Origin: Gemmatimonadota bacterium
Lineage (GTDB): Bacteria; Gemmatimonadota; Gemmatimonadetes; Longimicrobiales; Gaopeijiaceae
DNA: 9,138 nt
Reading direction: 5' to 3'
Assembly (NCBI GenBank): GCA_030550695.1
Contig: JAUQOX010000106.1
Span: 1 to 9,138, forward strand
Below are positions 1-5,476 of this stretch, piece after piece (position 1 is the first letter of the stretch; the number at the start of each line of letters is the position of its first letter). Position numbers and translations under genes: made by a program. A model generated the notes under the pieces. It was not told where the DNA came from. It searched no databases and was given only the letters and a program-made list of their open reading frames with translations.

Positions 1-255
1 CAGACGAACCCGGAACAAGGAGTGTCGGAAAGGGGGAGGCCGGCCCAGGGCCTTGCTGACGCTCTTGAAGACGGTCTCCTTTGCGGCCCAGTAGAGCCAC
101 AGGGCTGTCTGGGGGTCGTCCTCCTCAGCCAAGGCCCTCTTCTCTTCGGGGGCCAGAACCCTGGCCACGAAGCGGTCTTGTCTGGTCCGGCTCCCCGCTA
201 GCCGGGGATGACCCAGATCCACCACATCGTTACCGAGACACCGGCGGATAGACAT
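1..255 (-). CDS. 4'-phosphopantetheinyl transferase superfamily protein, C-terminus off the window
   Basis: The visible N-terminal 85 residues match AcpS-like 4'-phosphopantetheinyl transferases, which move the phosphopantetheine arm of CoA onto a carrier-protein serine. The Mg-binding motif GNDVVDL is at residues 8-14, followed by RFVARVLAPEE (28-38). The second metal/CoA motif W-x-x-KE-x-x-x-K is at W56, K59, E60 and K64. The frame is open to the window edge, so the C-terminal part is missing and no completeness claim is possible. The ATG at 255 puts GNDVVDL at the very N-terminus, as in short family members. No good Shine-Dalgarno sequence precedes it, so the start is tentative. The gene is divergent from sufE. 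The carrier-protein target cannot be told from here. Confidence 0.85.
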   Translation of the reverse strand, partial: MSIRRCLGNDVVDLGHPRLAGSRTRQDRFVARVLAPEEKRALAEEDDPQTALWLYWAAKETVFKSVSKALGRPPPFRHSLFRVRL

Positions 256-314
256 AGGGAACGAAGTCGTGGTCCGGGGGTGTTCGGGCCAGCTCGGTGA
301 GGTCAAACTGTCCA

Positions 315-361
315 GGGGGAGGTCGGGGGGCAACTCCAGGGTCGGGGGGAACCGGAGGGGG
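315..361 (+). other. Cluster of five G-runs in the sufE leader (possible G-quadruplex)
   Basis: The non-template strand of the 135-nt gap between the divergent transferase and sufE contains G-runs at 315-319, 325-330, 339-341, 344-349 and 357-361, separated by loops of 2-8 nt. They end 13 nt before the putative sufE ribosome binding site. I see no convincing -35/-10 pair in the gap. The runs could form a quadruplex in the leader RNA, but the genome is so GC-rich that chance is a real explanation. Confidence 0.3.
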
Positions 362-374
362 CCGTCCCCGGGCC

Positions 375-381
375 GGAAAGG
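375..381 (+). promoter_or_regulatory. Ribosome binding site deciding the sufE start
   Basis: GGAAAGG lies 9 nt before the GTG at 391. It directly abuts the alternative in-frame TTG at 382, which would leave no spacer. This favours the GTG start. Confidence 0.55.
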
Positions 382-390
382 TTGGACGCC

Positions 391-819
391 GTGGAACGTT
401 GGCAACCGTATTTGGATCGCTTCCGATCGTTGAGCCCGGAGCTGCGGCTGCAGTGGCTTCTCCGGTACGCGAAGAACTTTCCCCCCCTCCCCAAGGAGCT
501 GGCGGAAGCCCGGGATGCAGGTCTGAACCGGGTGGAGGAGTGCCAGACCCCCCTGTTTCTTTGGGTCGCGGTTCGAGATGGGGTCGTGACCCTCCATGCC
601 GACGCCCCGCGGGACGCCCCGACGGTTCGAGGGTTCGTGGGGTTTCTCATGGAGGTTCTCAACGGTGCCCCCGCCGCCGAAGTGGCCCAACTGCCCCTCG
701 ACCTCTTGGATCGGATGGGGCTGGGGGAGGTCCTGGGGGTTCTACGGACCCAGGGCTTGGGGTCGGTCATTCGAAGGATCCGCGCCGCGGCCCGGGCGGC
801 CTCCGCCGGGGAGGGCTGA
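391..819 (+). CDS. sufE: SufE-family cysteine-desulfurase sulfur acceptor
   Basis: SufE proteins accept persulfide sulfur from the cysteine desulfurase SufS and pass it to the Fe-S scaffold in the cytoplasm. This 142-residue protein has the family order: an N-terminal helix (DRFRSLSPELRLQWLLRYAK), the FPPLP turn at residues 30-34, the acceptor cysteine in VEECQTPLF (Cys51 from the GTG start), then a TVRGFVGFL segment and a C-terminal helix. Length is normal for the family. The usual GCQS around the cysteine is ECQT here, a small departure. The start is taken as GTG 391 because of the upstream GGAAAGG; TTG 382 would add three residues. No sufS, sufBCD or other Fe-S gene is nearby, so it looks like a lone sufE, and its partner must be elsewhere. 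A CsdE-like role is possible. Confidence 0.85.
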   Translation: MERWQPYLDRFRSLSPELRLQWLLRYAKNFPPLPKELAEARDAGLNRVEECQTPLFLWVAVRDGVVTLHADAPRDAPTVRGFVGFLMEVLNGAPAAEVAQLPLDLLDRMGLGEVLGVLRTQGLGSVIRRIRAAARAASAGEG

Positions 820-821
820 CA

Positions 822-848
822 AGGGGCGCTCAGGCGGGAGGCGCCCCT
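822..848. terminator. Inverted repeat between convergent sufE and phhB, likely bidirectional terminator
   Basis: AGGGGCGC (822-829) and GCGCCCCT (841-848) form a perfect 8-bp stem with an 11-nt loop. It starts 2 nt after the sufE stop and covers most of the phhB stop codon at 847-849. The position between convergent genes fits a shared terminator. Neither strand has a clear T-run after the stem, so it is not a classical intrinsic terminator. Confidence 0.55.
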
Positions 849-1182
849 ACTCCAAAAGGGCGTCCACCTTGGCGGCGCAGATGAAATCGTTCTCTGTGAG
901 TCCCTCCACCGCATGGGTGGTGTACACCACCTCGCACCGGCTGTACCCCACGGTGAGGACCGGATGGTGGTTCTCCCGGTGGGAGATCCAGGCAATGGCG
1001 TTCACGAAAGCCATGACCTCATAGTGGTCCGAGAACGTGAAGATCCGCCGGATCGCCTGACCGTCGTCCACGATCTCCCAGTGGGGGATCTCTTGGAGAA
1101 GGGCGCGGGCTTCCTCCAGGGACATGGGGGGAATGCCCCCTTCACAGGGTTTGCAACGTTTGGCCTTGAGAACGGAAGACAT
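847..1182 (-). CDS. phhB: Pterin-4a-carbinolamine dehydratase
   Basis: The enzyme dehydrates 4a-hydroxytetrahydropterin to the quinonoid dihydropterin, which recycles the pterin cofactor after aromatic amino acid hydroxylation. The 111-residue protein shows the family signature: HRENHHPVLTVGY (68-80, with the HHP at 72-74), YTTH (87-90), and the C-terminal GLTENDFICAAKVDAL. An N-terminal CKPCEGG (10-16) and a conserved tryptophan region (PHWEIVDD) complete the family pattern. The ATG at 1182 is chosen because AGGTGG lies 5 nt before it and the family starts there; a longer frame to 1326 would run into folK. No phenylalanine hydroxylase gene is in the window, so the partner is unknown. Related proteins without a hydroxylase have been linked to molybdopterin metabolism. 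It is the last gene of the pterin group, 100 nt after folK. Confidence 0.93.
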   Translation of the reverse strand: MSSVLKAKRCKPCEGGIPPMSLEEARALLQEIPHWEIVDDGQAIRRIFTFSDHYEVMAFVNAIAWISHRENHHPVLTVGYSRCEVVYTTHAVEGLTENDFICAAKVDALLE

Positions 1183-1187
1183 GACGA

Positions 1188-1193
1188 CCACCT
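1188..1193 (-). promoter_or_regulatory. Ribosome binding site of phhB
   Basis: AGGTGG on the minus strand, 5 nt before the ATG at 1182. It supports the short start over the longer open frame. Confidence 0.6.
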
Positions 1194-1257
1194 GGGTGAG
1201 GACGGAGAACGAAACAAAGACGGCCTCCAGTATCCCCTGAACGGTGGGCGAGTTCCC

Positions 1258-1275
1258 CCCCGGCCCGGACCGGGG
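1258..1275 (-). terminator. Hairpin in the folK-phhB gap, possible terminator or processing site
   Basis: CCCCGG (1258-1263) and CCGGGG (1270-1275) form a perfect 6-bp stem with a 6-nt loop, 7 nt after the folK stop. No T-run follows on the minus strand. The 100-nt gap is the largest within the group, so phhB may have partly separate expression. I see no convincing promoter in the rest of the gap. Confidence 0.3.
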
Positions 1276-1282
1276 CTGGACT

Positions 1283-1825
1283 TCAGGGTCCCAGGAAGAC
1301 CGCCCGAAGGTGGTTGGTGAAGGCAAGCTCCGGTTCCCCCCCCGGCCCCGGGAATCGGGCGGCCACCTGCCGAAGGGGTACCGCCCCCGGCTCGAGGACG
1401 AGGTCGGGATCGAGCTCCATCAAGGGAATGGCCACGAAGGGTCGTTCCAGGACGTCGGGGTGGGGGGGGAGAAGTCCGGAGGGCCCCCTCCCCAGGTAGA
1501 GAAGCAGATCCGCGTCCATGGTTCGGGGAGCGTACCGGTCCGGTCCCCGAACCCTTCCCAGTTCCTCTTCCCATTTGCGGAGGAGATCGGAGAGTTCCGG
1601 AGCGGAGAGGCTGGTCTCCACCTCCACCACACCGTTCAGGAAAGGCGGGTCGTCCCAGATTCCTGTTCCGGGGCGGGGGAGGGCGGGTGTCCGGTAGAAG
1701 GTGGAGATTGCCACGATTCGGACGTGGGGATGCTCGGCCACCCGGCGCAGGAAGGCCTCGGTGTTCTTTTCCGGCTCCAGATTGGAGCCCAAGCTCAGGA
1801 AGGCCCGGGCCCTAGGCGCGCCCAC
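1283..1825 (-). CDS. folK: 2-amino-4-hydroxy-6-hydroxymethyldihydropteridine pyrophosphokinase (HPPK)
   Basis: HPPK transfers pyrophosphate from ATP to 6-hydroxymethyl-7,8-dihydropterin, the step before dihydropteroate synthase in folate synthesis. The 180-residue protein has the family motifs in order: FLSLGSN (9-15), FYRTP (43-47), FLNGVVEVET (62-71), EEELGRVR (86-93), and the HPPK signature APRTMDADLLL (99-109) with metal ligands D104 and D106. PHPDVLERPFVAIPL (121-135) follows. The start is taken as GTG 1825, which gives normal length and places the first beta-strand at residue 8. It overlaps the folB end by 14 nt in another frame, so translation is probably coupled. The ribosome binding site is weak. 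A longer frame to 1984 exists but only adds residues antithetic to the family. Confidence 0.93.
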   Translation of the reverse strand: MGAPRARAFLSLGSNLEPEKNTEAFLRRVAEHPHVRIVAISTFYRTPALPRPGTGIWDDPPFLNGVVEVETSLSAPELSDLLRKWEEELGRVRGPDRYAPRTMDADLLLYLGRGPSGLLPPHPDVLERPFVAIPLMELDPDLVLEPGAVPLRQVAARFPGPGGEPELAFTNHLRAVFLGP

Positions 1826-2168
1826 GCTCGATCTGCACCCCGACACTTCGGGCAAAACGGAGGGCACCGGGCTTCTCCACCGTGACCCGGGCCAGGTGCA
1901 CCCGGGGGTCGGCGAGACAGACCTCCGCGATCTCCTCGGCGAGTTTCTCCACCAGGTAAAACGAAGACCCCTCCACCAGGGCAATGATCTTCTTCGTTAC
2001 CGCCCGATAATCCACGGCATCCTGGAAGTCGTCGCTTCGCCCCGGCAGCCGGCAATCCGTCTCCAACTCGATGTTGATGAGGATATCCTGGGGTTTCTCC
2101 CGCTCCCAATCTCGGATCCCCACGATCCCCCGGAGGTGCAGGTCCTTGATGACGATCTTGTCTTTCAT
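1812..2168 (-). CDS. folB: Dihydroneopterin aldolase family protein (FolB, with FolX-like features)
   Basis: FolB splits 7,8-dihydroneopterin to 6-hydroxymethyl-7,8-dihydropterin and glycolaldehyde; its paralogue FolX epimerises dihydroneopterin triphosphate. The 118-residue protein carries the family active-site positions: G17-x-x-DWE (E22), Y54 in VDYRAV, E74 in YLVEKLAEE, and the catalytic lysine K99 in EKPGA. The KPGA motif and DWE favour aldolase, while PQDILINI, VDYRAVTKKII and ALRFARSV resemble the E. coli FolX pattern. Direct adjacency to folK supports aldolase. The ATG at 2168 overlaps the folM-like stop as ATGA and has GGGAG 7 nt upstream (2176-2180), so translation is coupled to it. 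An open frame continues upstream to 2777 but is antisense-free overlap with folM and is not the gene. Confidence 0.88.
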   Translation of the reverse strand: MKDKIVIKDLHLRGIVGIRDWEREKPQDILINIELETDCRLPGRSDDFQDAVDYRAVTKKIIALVEGSSFYLVEKLAEEIAEVCLADPRVHLARVTVEKPGALRFARSVGVQIERGRA

Positions 2169-3004
2169 GGCACGACTCCCGGTGCCAGGTGTTGACCCCC
2201 GTCCACGAAAATCACCTGGCCCGTGACGAAGGGGGCGCCCATGAGGTACGCGACGGCCTGGGCCACGTCCATCGGATAGCCCCTGCGACGGAGGGGAAGA
2301 AGGGATGCCAACCGCTGGAGGTAGGCATCGTCCCGGTCCTCGGGTGGGAGCACGGCGCCGGGGGCCACCCCGTTCACCTGCAGTTCGGGCGCGAATTCCA
2401 GGGCCGTAAGCCGGGTGAGCTCCGCCAACACCACCTTGCTCAGGTGATAAGCCACGTGGGCCCGGTCGCCCCCCACCACGCGCGTGTCCAGAAGATTCAC
2501 CACCCTCCCGTACCGACCCTCCTCCCGCAAGCGCTCCCATAGAGACCGCGACAGGACGAAGGGCGCCCAAGCGTTCACCCGCAGGTTCCGGATCATCTCC
2601 TCCCAACTCAGGTCCGCCAACCGCCCCGGGGGGAAGATGGAGGCGTTGTTGACGATGCCGTCCAGCCCCCCCAACCCCTCCCAAGCCCCCTGGAACAGGG
2701 GTAGGAGCTGTTCGGGGTCGTCCAAATCGGCCCCCAGGGCCAGGGCCCGCACCCCTTCCCCCTCCAGCTCCCGGCACAGGGCCTCGGCCTCCCGGGACGA
2801 CGTGCGGTAATGGATGGCCAGGTGGCAGCCAGCCCGGGCCAACGCCAACGCGGCCTCCCTCCCCAGCCGTTTGGCACCTCCCGTCACCAGCACACGGAGG
2901 CCCCGGAGAGGCCCGGCGGCGGTATCCTCCCCCTTCCGCGGCTCCCCCGGGGCCCGACGGCTCCCCATGGGTGTTTCCCGTTCCGGCTTCGAGTCCCTTT
3001 TCAT
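2165..3004 (-). CDS. folM: Pteridine reductase-like SDR (FolM/PTR1 type)
   Basis: This short-chain dehydrogenase probably reduces a dihydropterin (dihydromonapterin or dihydrofolate) with NADPH. The 279-residue protein shows TGGAKRLG (41-48), the TGxxxRxG form of the cofactor motif typical of pteridine reductases, then NNAS (119-122). Asp173 replaces the usual SDR serine, 13 residues before Tyr186, and Lys190 follows, giving the D-Y-K triad of PTR1 and FolM. The C-terminus has VTGQVIFVDGG. About 34 charged residues precede the Rossmann fold. ATG 3004 lies 13 nt after kbl with GAGG only 3 nt before it; ATG 2968 (267 aa) is an alternative with GGGAA 6 nt upstream. It ends in an ATGA overlap with folB. 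General SDR annotation is the fallback; the pterin neighbours make the specific call likely. Confidence 0.82.
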   Translation of the reverse strand: MKRDSKPERETPMGSRRAPGEPRKGEDTAAGPLRGLRVLVTGGAKRLGREAALALARAGCHLAIHYRTSSREAEALCRELEGEGVRALALGADLDDPEQLLPLFQGAWEGLGGLDGIVNNASIFPPGRLADLSWEEMIRNLRVNAWAPFVLSRSLWERLREEGRYGRVVNLLDTRVVGGDRAHVAYHLSKVVLAELTRLTALEFAPELQVNGVAPGAVLPPEDRDDAYLQRLASLLPLRRRGYPMDVAQAVAYLMGAPFVTGQVIFVDGGQHLAPGVVP

Positions 3005-3017
3005 ATTCCTCGGCCCC

Positions 3018-4244
3018 CTACCCCGGGAAGCTCCCCAACACCTCGAGGACGTAATCGATGTCCCCTTCGGTATGGTCGGCGTTGATTTGGAAGCGGATCT
3101 CCTCGCTCCCCCGGGGCACCACCGGATACGCCAAGCCGGTGGCCAGAACGCCGTGCTGGAAGAGGTGGCGCACCAGGGCCCGGGTCTTGGCCGTATCCCT
3201 CACCATGAGGGGGACCACCGGGTGCTCACCGGGGATGGTTTCCAGGCCCAGCCGTACCAGACCCTCCTCGAAGCGCCGGGTGAGAGCCCGGAGCCGGCGG
3301 AGCAGTTCCCGTCCTTCGGCGCTGTCCAGGATGCGGAGGGCCTTCAGGGCTGCGTTGGCTTCCCCTGGGGTGATGGGGTTGGAGTAGATGTAGAAGGGGG
3401 CCGTTTCCCGAAGGTAGCGGATGAGGGGCGCCGTGGACGCCACGTACCCGCCGTTCACCCCGAAGGCCTTGCCCAGGGTGCCGATCAGGACATCCACCGG
3501 GGGCGAAGACGTATATTCCTCCGTACCCCTTCCCGTCTCGCCGAAGGCCCCCACGCCGTGTGAGTCGTCCATCACCACCACCACGTTCTCGGGATAGTCG
3601 GGGTCGTGGCGTTGGGCGATCTCCATGATCCGGTCCATGGGGGCGTGGTCGCCCCGCATGCTGAAGATCCCGTCGGTGATCACCACCGCGCGCCTGGCTT
3701 TGCCCTTGAACTCCTCCAGTTGCGTTTCCAGAACCTTGAGGTCCAAGTGCGGATAGACTCTCTTGTCCAAAGGCCGTGCCAGGCGGACGGCATTGATGAT
3801 GCAGTTGTGATTCAACTCGTCGCTGATGGCCACGCTCTCCGGGGTCAGAAGGCTGGATACGGTCCCCATGACGGTGGCATAGGCCGACGAAAAAAGCATG
3901 GCGTCTTCTCTTCCGTGGAACCGGGCCAGGGCGCGTTCCAGCTCCACGTGCACCTCGTAGGTTCCGCTGATGAAGCGCACGGCCCCGGGGCCGGCCCCGA
4001 ACCGCCTGGTACCCTCCTCTTCGGCCTCGAGGACCTCCGGACGCAGCCCCATCCCCAAGTAGGAGTTGGAGTTCATCCGCAAGAAGGGTCGGTTGCCCTG
4101 TCCTTGCAAAAGGAAGCGGGGCCCTTTCCCGTCGGCAGGGGGTAAGACCGCGGTGACCACGGCCTCGGACCCCTTGGCCGTACCCTTCGACTCGAGGTCG
4201 GACACGTGGGCCTCAAGGACCTGTGTCAATCGTTGAAGCGGCAT
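3018..4244 (-). CDS. kbl: Glycine C-acetyltransferase (2-amino-3-ketobutyrate CoA ligase)
   Basis: Kbl is a PLP enzyme of the alpha-oxoamine synthase family. It cleaves 2-amino-3-ketobutyrate with CoA to glycine and acetyl-CoA. The 408-residue protein has RFISGTYEVHVELE (90-103), SDELNHNCIINAVRLA (141-156), TDGIFSMRGD (190-199), DDSHGVGAFGETGRG (226-240), and the PLP lysine K259 in GTLGKAFG. The tail GVLATGLAYPVVPRG (365-379) followed by IRFQINADHT closely follows the E. coli Kbl pattern. Other family members (8-amino-7-oxononanoate or 5-aminolevulinate synthase) are alternatives, but the threonine dehydrogenase just upstream settles the assignment. The start has AGGAG 6 nt before it. Compared with E. 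coli Kbl, the N-terminus is about ten residues longer. Confidence 0.88.
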   Translation of the reverse strand: MPLQRLTQVLEAHVSDLESKGTAKGSEAVVTAVLPPADGKGPRFLLQGQGNRPFLRMNSNSYLGMGLRPEVLEAEEEGTRRFGAGPGAVRFISGTYEVHVELERALARFHGREDAMLFSSAYATVMGTVSSLLTPESVAISDELNHNCIINAVRLARPLDKRVYPHLDLKVLETQLEEFKGKARRAVVITDGIFSMRGDHAPMDRIMEIAQRHDPDYPENVVVVMDDSHGVGAFGETGRGTEEYTSSPPVDVLIGTLGKAFGVNGGYVASTAPLIRYLRETAPFYIYSNPITPGEANAALKALRILDSAEGRELLRRLRALTRRFEEGLVRLGLETIPGEHPVVPLMVRDTAKTRALVRHLFQHGVLATGLAYPVVPRGSEEIRFQINADHTEGDIDYVLEVLGSFPG

Positions 4245-4250
4245 AATGGT

Positions 4251-4255
4251 CTCCT
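4251..4255 (-). promoter_or_regulatory. Ribosome binding site of kbl
   Basis: AGGAG on the minus strand, 6 nt before the ATG at 4244. It is part of GTCAGGAG, an 8-nt word repeated directly at 4296-4303 within the same 66-nt gap. Confidence 0.7.
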
Positions 4256-4280
4256 GACTTCCGTTTTCCAGAGAACGCGA

Positions 4281-4297
4281 AGCGGCGGAAAGCCGCT
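4281..4297 (-). other. Hairpin in the tdh-kbl gap
   Basis: AGCGGC and GCCGCT form a perfect 6-bp stem around a 5-nt loop, 13 nt after the tdh stop. No T-run follows on the minus strand, so read-through into kbl is expected. It could stabilise the tdh end of the transcript or tune kbl expression relative to tdh. Confidence 0.4.
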
Positions 4298-4310
4298 CCT
4301 GACCTGCGGC

Positions 4311-5261
4311 CTACAGACCCGGTTTCTTCCGGAGATTCTCCAGCATGTCCGCCACCATGGCTCGCAGGTCGTACCGGGGCGCCCAGCCCCATTCCTCCCT
4401 GGCGGCACTGTCGTCCAGGCGGCGGGGCCAGGAGTCGGCAATGGACTGGCGCAAAGGATCGACCTGGTACTCGATGACGAAATGCGGCAGATGCTCCCGG
4501 ATGGCCTCGGCCAGGGTGGCGGGGGTGAGCTGCATGGCCGTGACGTTGAAGGCGTTACGGTGTTTGAGGCGTCGGGGATCGGCTTCCATGACTTCGATGG
4601 ACGCCCGGATGGCGTCGGGCATGTACATCATGTCCAACTGGGTGTCAGGTCGGAGGAAGCAGGTGTAACGCCCTTGCTGCACCGCTGCGTAGAAGATCTC
4701 CACGGCGTAATCGGTGGTGCCCCCTCCCGGGGGCGTCACGTAGGAGATGAGACCGGGATAGCGCACCCCCCGGGCGTCCACCCCGAACCGCAGGTGGTAG
4801 TAGTCGGCCAGGAGTTCTCCGGCCACTTTGGTCACCCCGTACATGGTGGTGGGCCGTTGGATGGTATCTTGGGGGGTGGGATCGGGAGGGGTGGAGGGGC
4901 CGAAGGCCGCGATGGAACTGGGGATGAAGATGGCGCATCCTTGATCCCTGGCCACCTCCAGGGCGTTCTTCAGACCGCCCAGGTTGACCCGGTAGGCTTG
5001 GTCGGGGTCCCGTTCGCCCGCTGCCGAAAGGATGGCCGCCAGGTGATAGATGGTGTCCGCGCGAAAGTCCCGAACGGCGTGTTCCAGGGCCTGCCGGTCG
5101 GTGCAGTCCACCCGGCGGAAGGGGCCCCCTTCCGCCAGCGCCCCTTCAGGTTCCCGGATGTCCGTGGCCAAGACCGCGTCGGAGCCGTAACGCTCCCGGA
5201 GGGCGGGGACCAGTTCCGATCCCACCTGTCCCGAAGCTCCCGTGACGAGGATCCGTTTCAT
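4311..5261 (-). CDS. tdh: L-threonine 3-dehydrogenase, SDR/epimerase type
   Basis: The enzyme oxidises L-threonine with NAD+ to 2-amino-3-ketobutyrate, the substrate of Kbl encoded next. It is not the zinc-dependent medium-chain Tdh of E. coli but the extended SDR form. The 316-residue protein starts with the Rossmann motif TGASGQVG (7-14), with D34 at the end of the second strand favouring NAD. The catalytic YxxxK is Y141/K145 in YGVTK, and the serines in IPSSIAAFG (113-121) supply the third residue. TTDYAVEIFYAAVQQGRYTC (182-201) and TQLDMMYMPDA (207-217) are typical of SDR threonine dehydrogenases and set them apart from UDP-sugar epimerases. AAAGGA lies 6 nt before the ATG. It is the first gene of the threonine-glycine-pterin group. 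Confidence 0.9.
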   Translation of the reverse strand: MKRILVTGASGQVGSELVPALRERYGSDAVLATDIREPEGALAEGGPFRRVDCTDRQALEHAVRDFRADTIYHLAAILSAAGERDPDQAYRVNLGGLKNALEVARDQGCAIFIPSSIAAFGPSTPPDPTPQDTIQRPTTMYGVTKVAGELLADYYHLRFGVDARGVRYPGLISYVTPPGGGTTDYAVEIFYAAVQQGRYTCFLRPDTQLDMMYMPDAIRASIEVMEADPRRLKHRNAFNVTAMQLTPATLAEAIREHLPHFVIEYQVDPLRQSIADSWPRRLDDSAAREEWGWAPRYDLRAMVADMLENLRKKPGL

Positions 5262-5267
5262 GGCGTG

Positions 5268-5277
5268 TCCTTTCCCT
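5268..5277 (-). promoter_or_regulatory. Ribosome binding site of tdh
   Basis: AGGGAAAGGA on the minus strand ends 6 nt before the ATG at 5261. Confidence 0.65.
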
Positions 5278-5296
5278 GTGCATGAGCCTTTTTGCC

Positions 5297-5332
5297 GGCC
5301 GAGGCGACCTCGCGCCGGGCCGAAGGCCGAGG
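5297..5332 (-). promoter_or_regulatory. Leader element with competing hairpins before tdh (candidate attenuator)
   Basis: Read on the minus strand, the 8-nt word CCTCGGCC occurs at 5325-5332 and again at 5297-5304. A CGAGG at 5308-5312 between them is complementary to the CCTCG in either copy. Pairing with the downstream copy gives a tight 5-bp hairpin with a 3-nt loop. Pairing with the upstream copy gives a larger arm with a GGCC/GGCC inner stem. The element ends 35 nt before the tdh start. No T-run terminator or leader peptide is evident, so the regulatory role is inference, and GC-rich chance pairing is possible. Confidence 0.25.
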
Positions 5333-5476
5333 GGTCAATCTAGGGGTCCCCGGGGGGAGCGTCGAGCGAGGGGCACGGCGCCCTCAGAGGGGGGAGGGGC
5401 GGGTGGAGAGGGGAAGGACCGGAAACCCACCACGGCCGCCCGGGAACAGGGATCCCCCCCTTTGGAGGGTCCGTGC
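5333..5476. other. Non-coding part of the GH57-tdh gap
   Basis: No believable gene, RNA gene or promoter is visible here. The plus strand holds G-runs at 5389-5394, 5396-5399, 5401-5403 and 5410-5413, a canonical four-tract quadruplex pattern on the template strand for tdh. An imperfect stem (GAGGGGC with GC-G-CCCTC) lies at 5368-5385. Minus-strand TTGACC at 5333-5338 resembles a -35 box but no -10 box follows at normal spacing. The tdh promoter is expected in this gap. Confidence 0.3.

Noticed and set aside
230..420. Minus-strand open stretch upstream of the phosphopantetheinyl transferase, ending with TAA at 230-232
   Set aside because: Pro/Arg-rich, antisense to the sufE start, no start site with a ribosome binding site and no motif.
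303..995. Open frame of 230 codons on the minus strand
   Set aside because: Antisense to sufE and into phhB; Ser/Arg/Pro-rich shadow frame without motif.
1183..1326. Upstream extension of the phhB frame to 1326
   Set aside because: It would overlap the folK end; AGGTGG before 1182 and family length support the shorter start.
1826..1984. Upstream extension of the folK frame to 1984
   Set aside because: It overlaps folB and is Trp/Arg/Ser-rich; HPPK proteins start right before the FLSLGSN strand.
2169..2777. Upstream extension of the folB frame to 2777
   Set aside because: The extension overlaps folM in another frame and is Gly/Pro/Arg-rich; FolB family length and the GGGAG site place the start at 2168.
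4206..5285. Open frame of 359 codons on the plus strand
   Set aside because: Antisense to tdh, whose catalytic motifs and ribosome binding site are clear; no motif in the plus frame.
5333..5338. TTGACC on the minus strand as a tdh -35 box
   Set aside because: The expected -10 position 16-18 nt downstream is entirely GC (GCGCGA region), so no promoter can be claimed.
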